A DNA stretch of 9,926 nt from CAYQTO01 sp964420455 (GTDB lineage: Bacteria; Sumerlaeota; Sumerlaeia; SLMS01), in assembly GCA_964420455.1 (NCBI GenBank), contig CAYQTO010000142.1, positions 1 through 9,926 on the forward strand. The letters are read 5' to 3'. Below the pieces are notes generated by a model. It was not told where the DNA came from. It ran no database searches and saw only the letters and a program-made list of their open reading frames with translations. Numbering within the stretch: the first letter of the stretch is position 1; the number at the start of each line of letters is the position of its first letter. The position numbers and the translations under genes were made by a program. This document shows positions 1-6,433 of the stretch, one piece after another.

Positions 1-2460
1 GTCGCGGCGTTGCCGGTTGGTTCGGGCGGGGGCGTGCTTGCCGGGGCGACGGGCAAGGTGCTGGCGGGCGTGGCGGTGCTTGCGGTGGCCGCAACAGTGG
101 TTGCCGTGCTGCTGATGCCGGCGTTCGTGTCCGAGAGCGAGGAAGTCCAAGTGGAACAGCGGCTGGCAAAGGTGGAGGTGGAGGACAGGCCTGCCGAGCC
201 GTTGGCGGAGGAGAGCCGTGGGTCGTCGGGCGCGGTGGCGCCGGCGACTCCGGCGAGGGGTCCGATCGTCCCGGACCGGACACAGGCGCCAACGCCTATC
301 GCCGGGCCAAAGCTGGTCCTGACCGGGCGGGTGACTTATGAGACGGGCGCACCGGCTGCGGGGGCCGTCGTCGTGGCGCGGCATTTGACGGTTTCGGGCA
401 ACCTGAGCGACGAGGCCACCGGTGGGAGTGCCCGCATCGGCCGGAAAGAGGTGGGGAAAACGGCGGCGGATGCGGGGGGCCATTATCGGATGGTGGTGCC
501 GGACTGGTACCTGGTCGAGGTGACGACCGATGTTGCCGGGTTCGTTCCGACGCAGGCGGTGACGGTCATCAGCGAGGGGTCGGTGGAGAGGGTGCGCACG
601 GCGGCGGAAGCGCTGCGTCAGGAGAGGGCTGACGTGACACTGGTGGCATCGGCGAAAGTGGAAGGGGTGGTCCGCGATTCGGAGGGGAATCCCATTGCGG
701 GGGCGCGGGTCCGGCTGCGTCCACAACTGGACACGATGACCCGTCTGTTCGAGGAGTTGCCCGGCGAGGCGACGACAAACGAGGCGGGGGTGTTCGCCCT
801 CGCCAGTCTTCGGCCGTCTGTCTATACGGCCCAACTGCATGCGCCGGGATACGAGGCGGCCCTTGTCCAGATCGAAGCACCGACGGTGGATGCGGAGATC
901 GTTCTCGAGCCGGGTGGGGCCGTGTTGGAAGGAACCGTCCGCATGCTGGCGACGGGCAGACCGATCGAGGGCGTGGTCGTGAACGCGAGCCTCTTTCACG
1001 ACCGGGCCCAGTTTGGCCTGCTGAATCCCTTCATGATGACGGACGTGACGGACGCGCAGGGGCGTTACCGTTTCGAGGATCTGCCGGAGGGGACGACGGT
1101 CCTGGAGATCGATGCGGAGGGCGGGTTGCAGCTGGTGCCGGAAGAGGCGTCGCCGGTGCAGGTTGTCCGGGTCGGTGCGGGGGAGGTTCTTGGGGGAGTG
1201 GACCTTCTGGTGCATGCGGGGTTCACGCTGACGGGGACGGTGGAGGACGCCGAGAGCGGGGCTCCGATTGAAGGCGCGCGGGTGGTGGTGTTCAGCAACA
1301 TGGCAGAGAGCGATCCGACGGGCATCGCAACGGAAACGACGACGGATGGGGACGGAGTCTATACGATCGGGAACGTGTTTCCCAACGGCAGCCGCATAGA
1401 TGCCGGGGCGTCGGTGGAATGGGAATCCGGGAGCGAGGAACCCCGGCAGGTGGGGCCGTTGCGAAAACGGCCGGTGATTCGTTTCCTGATCACTGCGGAG
1501 GGATACGTGGGAAAGAAGCAGATGGCGATCGTGAATGTGCTGGAGCCGCGGGTGGAGGAGACGGTGCGGCTGGACCGCGGAGTACAGGTTGCGGGAAGGG
1601 TGCTGGATCAAAAGGGTCCGGTGGCGGGAGCGCATGTCAGCGTGTTCGGGTCACAATTCGGCGATGGTCTTGTCGAGACGAGCACGCAAGGGAGTTCGAC
1701 GGACGATCGGGGTCGGTTCTCAATAACGGTGGAGTCGGGGGAGACGGTGGCCCTGAGGATAGACGCCCCGGGATACCCGCGCCAGCATCTGGTGGGGCTG
1801 ACGGTTGGGGAGGAAGGGCTGGAGGACGTTGAGGTGCGATTGCTGGAAGGAGGGGAGATCCGGGGCCGCGTGGTGACGTCCGATGGCGACCCGATCCCGG
1901 GAGCGCAAGTGTTGCTCGAGCGGATCGAGAATCTCTTCGTGGATGAGCGAACCGTTGGAACCAATAGCGCGCTAATCACCTACGCAACGACGGATCACCA
2001 GGGGAGATTCTTTTTTGAGGGGCTCGAGACGGAGGAAATCGTGGCCCGGCGGATTGCGGCTATCGAATCCGTTGAACACCTGAGGGAGAGGGGCCGGGAT
2101 GTGAAGTACAGGGTGGTGGCGACGGCGGAGGGTTTCCACCATGGGACCCTTGAGATACCGCTTCCGAGCACAGGCAATGAGGTTCCCCGGGAGCTGGTGC
2201 TGGAAGGCCTTCCGGAATCATGGGACCTGGAAATCACGGTACGGGCGCACATGGGGGGCGCCCCGCTGGGCGGTGCCCGCGTTACCCTTCAGCATCCGCG
2301 GGTTGGTGAGATGGAAGCGGTGACGGACGATCAGGGGAGGGTGGCTTTCGAAGACCTCCCCCCCGCTGTCTATACAGCGACCGTGTACCACCAGGGTGTT
2401 ATTGAAACGGAGGTGTTTCACGACGACGGGAGGAAGATTATTTACGTCCGGACCGAGTGA
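1..2460 (+). CDS. Membrane-anchored protein with about seven carboxypeptidase-regulatory-like repeats (probably 5'-partial)
   Basis: The frame is open to the left edge. The first possible start inside the window is a TTG at 10 with no visible ribosome-binding site, so the gene probably begins upstream. Numbering from that TTG, one hydrophobic segment lies at about residues 16-39 and is followed by an acidic, Pro/Ala-rich linker to about 100. About seven repeats follow, starting near 102, 213, 303, 405, 524, 615 and 737. Each has the pattern of a G-x-V strand, then G-x-P-[IL]-x-G-A-x-V, then T-[DN]-x-x-G-x-[YF]-x-[FI]-x-x-L, often ending in a P-G-Y or E-G-[YF] turn. This is the CarboxypepD_reg-like/Cna-B-like beta-sandwich pattern, which is structural or binding rather than catalytic. 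No peptidase domain is seen. The repeats probably lie outside the cytoplasmic membrane. In PVC-type bacteria such repeat regions are sometimes joined to an N-terminal ECF sigma-factor domain, so the missing part could be cytoplasmic. The family call is solid; the ligand is unknown. Confidence 0.85.
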   Translation, partial: VAALPVGSGGGVLAGATGKVLAGVAVLAVAATVVAVLLMPAFVSESEEVQVEQRLAKVEVEDRPAEPLAEESRGSSGAVAPATPARGPIVPDRTQAPTPIAGPKLVLTGRVTYETGAPAAGAVVVARHLTVSGNLSDEATGGSARIGRKEVGKTAADAGGHYRMVVPDWYLVEVTTDVAGFVPTQAVTVISEGSVERVRTAAEALRQERADVTLVASAKVEGVVRDSEGNPIAGARVRLRPQLDTMTRLFEELPGEATTNEAGVFALASLRPSVYTAQLHAPGYEAALVQIEAPTVDAEIVLEPGGAVLEGTVRMLATGRPIEGVVVNASLFHDRAQFGLLNPFMMTDVTDAQGRYRFEDLPEGTTVLEIDAEGGLQLVPEEASPVQVVRVGAGEVLGGVDLLVHAGFTLTGTVEDAESGAPIEGARVVVFSNMAESDPTGIATETTTDGDGVYTIGNVFPNGSRIDAGASVEWESGSEEPRQVGPLRKRPVIRFLITAEGYVGKKQMAIVNVLEPRVEETVRLDRGVQVAGRVLDQKGPVAGAHVSVFGSQFGDGLVETSTQGSSTDDRGRFSITVESGETVALRIDAPGYPRQHLVGLTVGEEGLEDVEVRLLEGGEIRGRVVTSDGDPIPGAQVLLERIENLFVDERTVGTNSALITYATTDHQGRFFFEGLETEEIVARRIAAIESVEHLRERGRDVKYRVVATAEGFHHGTLEIPLPSTGNEVPRELVLEGLPESWDLEITVRAHMGGAPLGGARVTLQHPRVGEMEAVTDDQGRVAFEDLPPAVYTATVYHQGVIETEVFHDDGRKIIYVRTE

Positions 2461-2490
2461 GCGCCTGGGAGCGGCCCCGCGAGCCGGTAT

Positions 2491-2529
2491 GAAGAATCAA
2501 AGGCCGGCCTCCGGACGGGCAGGGGCCGG
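2491..2529 (-). terminator. Possible intrinsic terminator of the NlpC/P60 gene
   Basis: CCGGCC at 2504-2509 plus CC at 2511-2512 can pair with GG at 2522-2523 and GGCCGG at 2524-2529. This gives an 8-bp GC stem with one bulged T and a 9-base loop. On the minus strand it is followed by a moderately T-rich tract (revcomp of 2491-2503: CCTTTGATTCTTC). It lies about five bases beyond the minus-strand stop. The T tract is interrupted, so the call is tentative. On the plus strand no T tract follows. Confidence 0.35.
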
Positions 2530-2533
2530 GGGA

Positions 2534-3847
2534 TTATTCGAAGAGGCGCTTGGCGAAGGCGAATCCCTGGGCGCGGCGTTCCTCGTAGTTCGGGGCTTGC
2601 GGGTCGAGGCTGGTGATCTTGACCTCGCCGGAGGCCTCGATGAACTCGTCGTTGCCGATGTAGATGGCGGTGTGGGTGATGCGTCCGCTGCGACCGCTGA
2701 GGAAATACATGAGGTCTCCGGGCATCATGGTGTGGCGGTGCCAGCGGGTTGCGGAGAGCTTGCCGGAGTAGGACTGCATGTAGGCGTCGCGGGCGATGTG
2801 GATGCCCTGGGCGGCGTAGGCGCGCTGGACGAGGCCGGAGCAGTCGACCCCGCGGGCGGTCTTGCCACCCCAGACGTAGTCGGTGCCGAGGAGTTGGCGG
2901 GAGACCTCGACGGCCTCGAGGGCCTGGGGGGCGGGGCCGTTGGTGTCGAGGAAGACGTCCTGGACGTCGACTTGGAGGAGTTCGCCGGAGACGAGGCGGA
3001 CGGTGAGGCCGGAGGATTCGGAAGCGAGGGGAAGGCGGGCGCCGGCGGGAATCGTGGTGGCAATGGCCTGATGGTGTGAATCGTCGCCCTTGCTGGGGAG
3101 GTGGCGTGCCTGCTTGACGGGGACATCGCGGCGAAAGATGGCTGCCGGGGCGGTGCACCATTCGGTAAATTCCTCGGGGGAGAGGAACTCGAGGGCGTCG
3201 CGGTCGATGTAGCCGACGTAGCCGGCGGTGGTAAGCGTATAGACGTGGTTGTTGTCGGCCTCGGCGAGGACGTAGATCGGGTCGCCGAAGAAGGACTCGG
3301 TCATGGTCTCGCGGGGTTCGGCGGGCGCGTCGTAGGAGTAGACCGAGGAATCGGAGACAACGGCGAAGCGGTGGCGGAGGTTGGCATCGGGGAGAACGCG
3401 GACGTTGTTTTCGACCGGGGCGAGGTCGAGGTACCTGAAGAGGAGTTCGAGGGTGTTGCGGTTTTCCTCGAACATGACGTGGCCATCGAGCCGGATGAGG
3501 CCGGCTTCGGGGTCGTGGGTGGCGGAGACCTGGGTGGCGAAGAGGCGGTCGTCGTGGATGAGCTCCGACATGTAGAGATGTATATACGCGGGAAGGCGGT
3601 CGAGGGAGGGTTGGAGGGTGGGTTCCACGCGGCGGATGAGGCGCTCGTAGTAGACCTGCTCGCGGGACTTGCCTTCCTCGCCGCCCATGCGGATGCCGCG
3701 GCGGATTTCTTCTGGGTTGGTGGCTTCCTGCTCTTCGGGGTCCTGTTTCTGGGTGTTCATGATGGCTCGCATGGTGGGGGTGGCCGCGGGGAGGGAGGAG
3801 GCCAGAAGGAAGGTGGCGAGGAGGGTCAGGAGGGATCGGGCAGACAT
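2534..3847 (-). CDS. Secreted SH3-NlpC/P60 cell-wall peptidase (YkfC-like)
   Basis: A 437-residue protein with an N-terminal signal peptide (about residues 1-21, MSARSLLTLLATFLLASSLPA) suggesting export. A family-specific N-terminal region follows, then two SH3-like segments at about 160-230 and 240-305, and an NlpC/P60 domain from about 309 to the end. The catalytic Cys is C336 in the context WGG...GVDCSG, and the catalytic His is H392 in ITHTAIYIG. The C-terminal pattern IEASGEVKITSLDP is like the YkfC/dipeptidyl-peptidase VI subgroup, which cleaves gamma-D-Glu-diamino acid bonds in peptidoglycan peptides. By alignment the third catalytic position (12 residues after H392) is Glu, where the best-known members have His. 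The ATG at 3847 was chosen because the signal peptide begins there. A TTG at 3910 would add 21 polar residues ahead of it. No strong Shine-Dalgarno is seen. At 437 residues it is longer than YkfC (about 330) because of the N-terminal region. The exact substrate is inferred. Confidence 0.9.
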   Translation of the reverse strand: MSARSLLTLLATFLLASSLPAATPTMRAIMNTQKQDPEEQEATNPEEIRRGIRMGGEEGKSREQVYYERLIRRVEPTLQPSLDRLPAYIHLYMSELIHDDRLFATQVSATHDPEAGLIRLDGHVMFEENRNTLELLFRYLDLAPVENNVRVLPDANLRHRFAVVSDSSVYSYDAPAEPRETMTESFFGDPIYVLAEADNNHVYTLTTAGYVGYIDRDALEFLSPEEFTEWCTAPAAIFRRDVPVKQARHLPSKGDDSHHQAIATTIPAGARLPLASESSGLTVRLVSGELLQVDVQDVFLDTNGPAPQALEAVEVSRQLLGTDYVWGGKTARGVDCSGLVQRAYAAQGIHIARDAYMQSYSGKLSATRWHRHTMMPGDLMYFLSGRSGRITHTAIYIGNDEFIEASGEVKITSLDPQAPNYEERRAQGFAFAKRLFE

Positions 3848-3930
3848 GGCGGAGGTCCGGCGGGTTGGATGATGTTGGGAGGATGAAGCGCTTTTGGCGG
3901 GGGCGGTCAACCCAGTCCGGTCATGGGAAT

Positions 3931-3966
3931 GGAAAAAGGAACGCCGCCCCCATGGAGGGGCGGCGC
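3931..3966 (-). terminator. Intrinsic terminator of the pseudopilin gene
   Basis: CGCCGCCCC at 3942-3950 pairs perfectly with GGGGCGGCG at 3957-3965, giving a 9-bp GC stem with a 6-base loop (CATGGA). Reading the minus strand, the stem is followed by TTCCTTTTTCC (3941 down to 3931). It starts 26 bases after the pseudopilin stop and separates that gene from the NlpC/P60 gene downstream, so the two are probably transcribed separately. Confidence 0.85.
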
Positions 3967-3991
3967 GTTGGGGGGGGAAAGGCGGTGCGGC

Positions 3992-4687
3992 TCAGTGGGG
4001 GCCGAGGATTTCCGGATCGCTGGGCTGCTGGTCGAAGTTGATCTTTTGGCCGCGATAGATGTTACCCTCGCTGATCGTGCCGTTGGTGGGATCATAGAGG
4101 ATGTACTCGCGACCAACCACGCCGCCTCGTCCAACACCGTTCAGGTTGTTGAAGTAGTCGCGGTCGGGCCCGATGCCGAGGATGTACCAAGTTCCGAGGT
4201 TGGATTCGACGATATCGTAGACGCGAAGGCCGGCGCCGGGGTTGAAGAAGAAGCCGAGGCCGTTGGCGCGGCGATAGGGGACGCTGGCGTAGCTGAAGGT
4301 TTGCTCGTCGTCGGGGATGTTTTCACCCTTCTGGATGAAGGGGTCGTAGCCGTAGGCCTCGGTGATGTAGGCGATGGGGGTGGAGAGGACGGGGCTCATG
4401 ACGCCGCCACCGCCGCCGCCGGTGGGGAGGGTACCGTCGATGGACTGGTCGTATTCGCGAGGAGGGACATTGTTGTCGACGGTGTAGGACTCGATGGCGG
4501 TGGCGTAGGAACGCAGGTCGGACTTGGTGCGGCTGACCTTGGCGCGTGTCTGTGCTTCGAGGAAGTTGGGTACCGCGATCGCCGCGAGGATGGCGATGAT
4601 GGCCACCACGATCAGGAGTTCGATCAGGGTGAAGCCAGATGTCTGAAGTCGCTTCATGCACTTGCTCCGCAGAAAAAAGATGTCCAT
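3992..4687 (-). CDS. Type II secretion/type IV pilin-like pseudopilin
   Basis: A 231-residue protein with a class III (prepilin) signal: an 18-residue basic leader ending in Gly18, then FTLIELLIVVAIIAILAAIAVPNF. Phe19 would be methylated residue +1, and Glu23 is the conserved +5 Glu used in filament assembly. A prepilin peptidase would cut after Gly18, leaving the hydrophobic helix as membrane anchor and filament core. The following EAQTRAKVSRTKSDLRSYATAIESYTVDN stretch is the usual alpha-1 continuation of GspG-like proteins. The globular part contains a six-Gly run and ends with YDPTNGTISEGNIY, a style common in PVC and related lineages. The ATG at 4687 was chosen because AGAGGAG lies ten bases upstream. 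ATG 4657 (MKRLQTSG) with GGAG seven bases upstream is a good alternative giving an eight-residue leader. No secretion or pilus assembly genes are nearby, so it is an orphan whose machinery must be elsewhere. Confidence 0.92.
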   Translation of the reverse strand: MDIFFLRSKCMKRLQTSGFTLIELLIVVAIIAILAAIAVPNFLEAQTRAKVSRTKSDLRSYATAIESYTVDNNVPPREYDQSIDGTLPTGGGGGGVMSPVLSTPIAYITEAYGYDPFIQKGENIPDDEQTFSYASVPYRRANGLGFFFNPGAGLRVYDIVESNLGTWYILGIGPDRDYFNNLNGVGRGGVVGREYILYDPTNGTISEGNIYRGQKINFDQQPSDPEILGPH

Positions 4688-4845
4688 GGCCGTTATTCTC
4701 CTCTTGAGGCTACTCGGTCATGGTAGGATTGGAGTAAGGTGTGGACCACCTTTGTCTGGTCAAGCCTTAGTTAACGCTGTGTGGCGAATTTGACAGTCCA
4801 AAGGCGATTGATAACGGTCTCATGTCGTAGGGAGGGAAATTCGGT
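4688..4845 (-). promoter_or_regulatory. Leader region of the pseudopilin gene with strong Shine-Dalgarno
   Basis: The Shine-Dalgarno AGAGGAG (minus strand, 4704-4698) is ten bases from ATG 4687 and decides the start. A -35-like TTGACC lies at 4763-4758 on the minus strand, but no convincing -10 is found 16-18 bases further on. The TTGACC overlaps an inverted repeat GACCA (4744-4748) / TGGTC (4757-4761) with an 8-base spacer, which could be a regulator site. The 10-mer TGGCGAATTT at 4782-4791 recurs upstream of the regulator gene at 5932-5941. No intrinsic terminator is visible after the methyltransferase stop, so some read-through into the pseudopilin gene is possible. Confidence 0.4.
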
Positions 4846-5511
4846 TCACTCGTTGGTGTGGAGGGGCCTGCGGGCGGTGGCGGTAAAGCCGTCGGGGATA
4901 CGCAGGCGCATGCCGTCGTCGCCTGTATAGACACGGCCGGGAAGGACGTCGAAGAACCGGAGTTGAAGGCCGGAGGCGACGAGGAAGTCCTCGATCTGGC
5001 GGCGGCTGAAGCCCAGCCAACGGTGCTGGAGGCGCTCGCGGAGCCAGGTCTCGGAATGCTCGAGGAAGTCGTTGATGATGAGGAGGCCACCGGGACGCAG
5101 ACCGACGACAAGGTTTTGAAGGGTGGTCTGGGGATCGGCGAGGTGGTGAAGAACCTGGACGACACTGATGACGTCGACCTGGTCCTGGGCCAGCAGGTCG
5201 GGGGCTTCGATGTTGCCGAGGCGGAATTCGACGTTGGTGAGGTTGTTTGCGTCGGCCTTGTGGCGGGCGCGCTTGAGCATTTCCTCGGAGTGGTCGACGG
5301 CGATGAGGCGGGAGGCACGAGGCCCGAAGAGTTCGATGCCGTAGCCGGTACCGGTGCCGACATCGGCAACGACGAGTCCGTCGGGGAGGAAGGCGCGGAG
5401 GACGGCGCGGCCGAGGGCGTCGCCGAAGAGGGATTCGCGGATGAGGTCCCACTGGTCGGCGAGCTGGTCGAAGAAGGCACCGTCGGGGCGGGATTCGCGT
5501 TCGAGGAGCAC
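4846..5511 (-). CDS. Class I SAM-dependent methyltransferase domain (C-terminal half of a frameshifted ArsR-methyltransferase)
   Basis: A 221-residue open stretch read from a GTG at 5511. Motif I is VADVGTGTG (residues 48-56), the acidic residue that normally binds the SAM ribose is D73 in LIAVDHS, and later motifs include VDVISVVQVLHHL and LRPGGLLIINDF. This is the UbiE/Methyltransf_11-type Rossmann fold. The first 20 residues (ERESRPDGAFFDQLADQWD) match the linker seen between the ArsR domain and the methyltransferase domain in known fusion proteins, and no ribosome-binding site precedes the GTG. I therefore take it as the C-terminal half of one protein whose N-terminal half is the adjacent helix-turn-helix segment. 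Adding one base in the AGCGTG at about 5511-5514 would give RLTAVLLERE and join them into 327 residues. In related fusions this domain is thought to sense SAM or SAH rather than methylate. That role is inferred here. Confidence 0.82.
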   Translation of the reverse strand: MLLERESRPDGAFFDQLADQWDLIRESLFGDALGRAVLRAFLPDGLVVADVGTGTGYGIELFGPRASRLIAVDHSEEMLKRARHKADANNLTNVEFRLGNIEAPDLLAQDQVDVISVVQVLHHLADPQTTLQNLVVGLRPGGLLIINDFLEHSETWLRERLQHRWLGFSRRQIEDFLVASGLQLRFFDVLPGRVYTGDDGMRLRIPDGFTATARRPLHTNE

Positions 5512-5828
5512 GCTGTCAGTCGCTTGTCGTCGGCGGCGAATTGGTCGTCGGCGGTCCAGGCGGCTTGAAGATCATTCCAGAGGGAACCGAGAAGTTCGGG
5601 GAGGTGTTCCTGGGCGAGGCGGTAGTAGCGCCAAGGTCCTTCGCGGCGCTCGGCGAGGAGGCCTTCGTCGCGAAGGATCTTGAGGTGGTTCGAGATTCGG
5701 GGCTGGGCGAGTTGGGTGATGGTGGCGAGTTCGTTGACGGTGAGTTCGTTGCCGGCAAGCAGCCGAAGGAGACGGAGGCGGGTCTCGTCGGAGAGAATTC
5801 GGAAAAGTCGGGAAAGGTTTCGCAGCAT
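5512..5828 (-). CDS. ArsR/SmtB-type winged-helix DNA-binding domain (N-terminal half of a frameshifted ArsR-methyltransferase)
   Basis: From ATG 5828 the protein begins MLRNLSRLFRILSDETRLRLLRLL, a standard ArsR start. The recognition region is ELTVNELATITQLAQPRISNHLKILRDEGLL and the wing is ERREGPWRYYRL. The metal-binding ELCVCDL motif is replaced by ELTVNEL without Cys, so metal sensing through that site is unlikely. After ...QFAADDKRLTA the frame continues for about 250 residues as Ser/Pro/Thr-rich low-complexity sequence with no domain, while the expected methyltransferase domain is one frame away. That tail is therefore an artefact of the frame break and is not annotated. A TTG at 5873 could add 15 residues, but neither start has a good Shine-Dalgarno. 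The gene is divergent from the kinase gene across a 774-base spacer that holds candidate operators. Likely a transcriptional repressor; related regulators such as SahR control methionine/SAH metabolism genes, but no such genes are in view. Confidence 0.8.
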
Positions 5829-5880
5829 GGGGGTGGGGAGAGGACCGGCGGGGGACAGGGTGATGGGAGGCAATGGGGGT

Positions 5881-5909
5881 TTGCCAGTGATGGCAAGGGG
5901 TTCCGGAAC
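5881..5909 (-). promoter_or_regulatory. Two adjacent palindromes, candidate operator of the ArsR-type regulator
   Basis: TTGCCA (5881-5886), a four-base spacer GTGA, and TGGCAA (5891-5896) form a perfect 6+4+6 inverted repeat. Four bases later GTTCCGGAAC (5900-5909) is a perfect 10-base palindrome. The pair lies about 53-81 bases upstream of the regulator's ATG at 5828. ArsR-family proteins bind as dimers to inverted repeats near their own promoter, so autoregulation is a reasonable inference. No match to a known family operator is claimed. Confidence 0.45.
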
Positions 5910-6047
5910 TAGGCGAAGGTTGGGTGAACTTTGGCGAATTTCGGGGATTTGGAGGTGACTGCCTGAGGGAGCAGGAACGAGGCGCTGTAGAGTAAGTAGT
6001 AGTTACTTGTAGTTCATTGGGTTTCTCATCGTCCTTCTTCATAAGGC

Positions 6048-6433
6048 GGTGGAAAACGGGGATATCGGGTCCAAGTGCCGTTTTTTCAGGAGTTGAGCTT
6101 GGGGGTGGGGAAGGAGGGAAGGCCGTGGAGGATCTGGGGAGTCTGTGGAAAAGGGGGACGCTTTGGCGAATGGGGATTGGGATTGGGTCTGGATCTGTGA
6201 AGAGCTGTGGAAAGGCAGGCTTTTCCGTAAGTACAGATTTTTGAGTTTTTTGGAGGCGAGTTTCTGGATAAAGGAGGGGGTTGAGGGATTCACAGGGTTT
6301 GTCCACAGGACTGGCGTTCGACATATAACCCGATAGACATTATCCATATCGCTGATTTGTATGAACTTAGATGTCAATTTCGTTCTTGTCGGGTGTTTTT
6401 GGGTCCGTCTGTTTTCACAGGGCCTGTGGAAAA
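6048..6433. promoter_or_regulatory. Cluster of DnaA-box-like 9-mers with an AT-rich core (origin-like or DnaA-regulated region)
   Basis: Compared with TTWTNCACA, two sites match fully: TTTTCCACA on the minus strand at 6144-6152 and at 6425-6433. Six more have one mismatch: 6048-6056, 6206-6214 and 6263-6271 on the minus strand, and TTGTCCACA 6299-6307, TTATCCATA 6340-6348 and GTTTTCACA 6411-6419 on the plus strand. Within the cluster the 69 bases from about 6317 to 6385 contain 24 G or C (about 35%), far below the surroundings. Boxes plus an AT-rich stretch in a divergent intergenic region is what a replication origin looks like. Against this, plus-strand G exceeds C on both sides where counted, and no dnaA, dnaN or other replication gene is in the window. 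It could instead be a DnaA-titration or DnaA-controlled promoter region. Confidence 0.35.

Noticed and set aside
3923..4726. Plus-strand open frame of 267 codons opposite the pseudopilin gene
   Set aside because: It is Val/Gly/Asp/Glu-rich antisense of the pseudopilin gene, with no domain, and its start lies in the terminator region.
4767..5511. Continuation of the ArsR frame as a Ser/Pro/Thr-rich C-terminal tail
   Set aside because: It is low-complexity sequence out of frame with a clear SAM methyltransferase domain covering the same bases, so it is a by-product of the frame break.
6101..6190. Possible G-quadruplex from plus-strand G runs (around 6101-6118 and 6153-6187)
   Set aside because: Each group has only three close runs of three or more G. 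A fourth needs a loop of 14 or more bases, so the pattern is weak.
6372..6377. Perfect -35-like TTGACA on the minus strand
   Set aside because: No acceptable -10 hexamer lies 16-18 bases downstream on that strand, and the regulator start is over 500 bases away.
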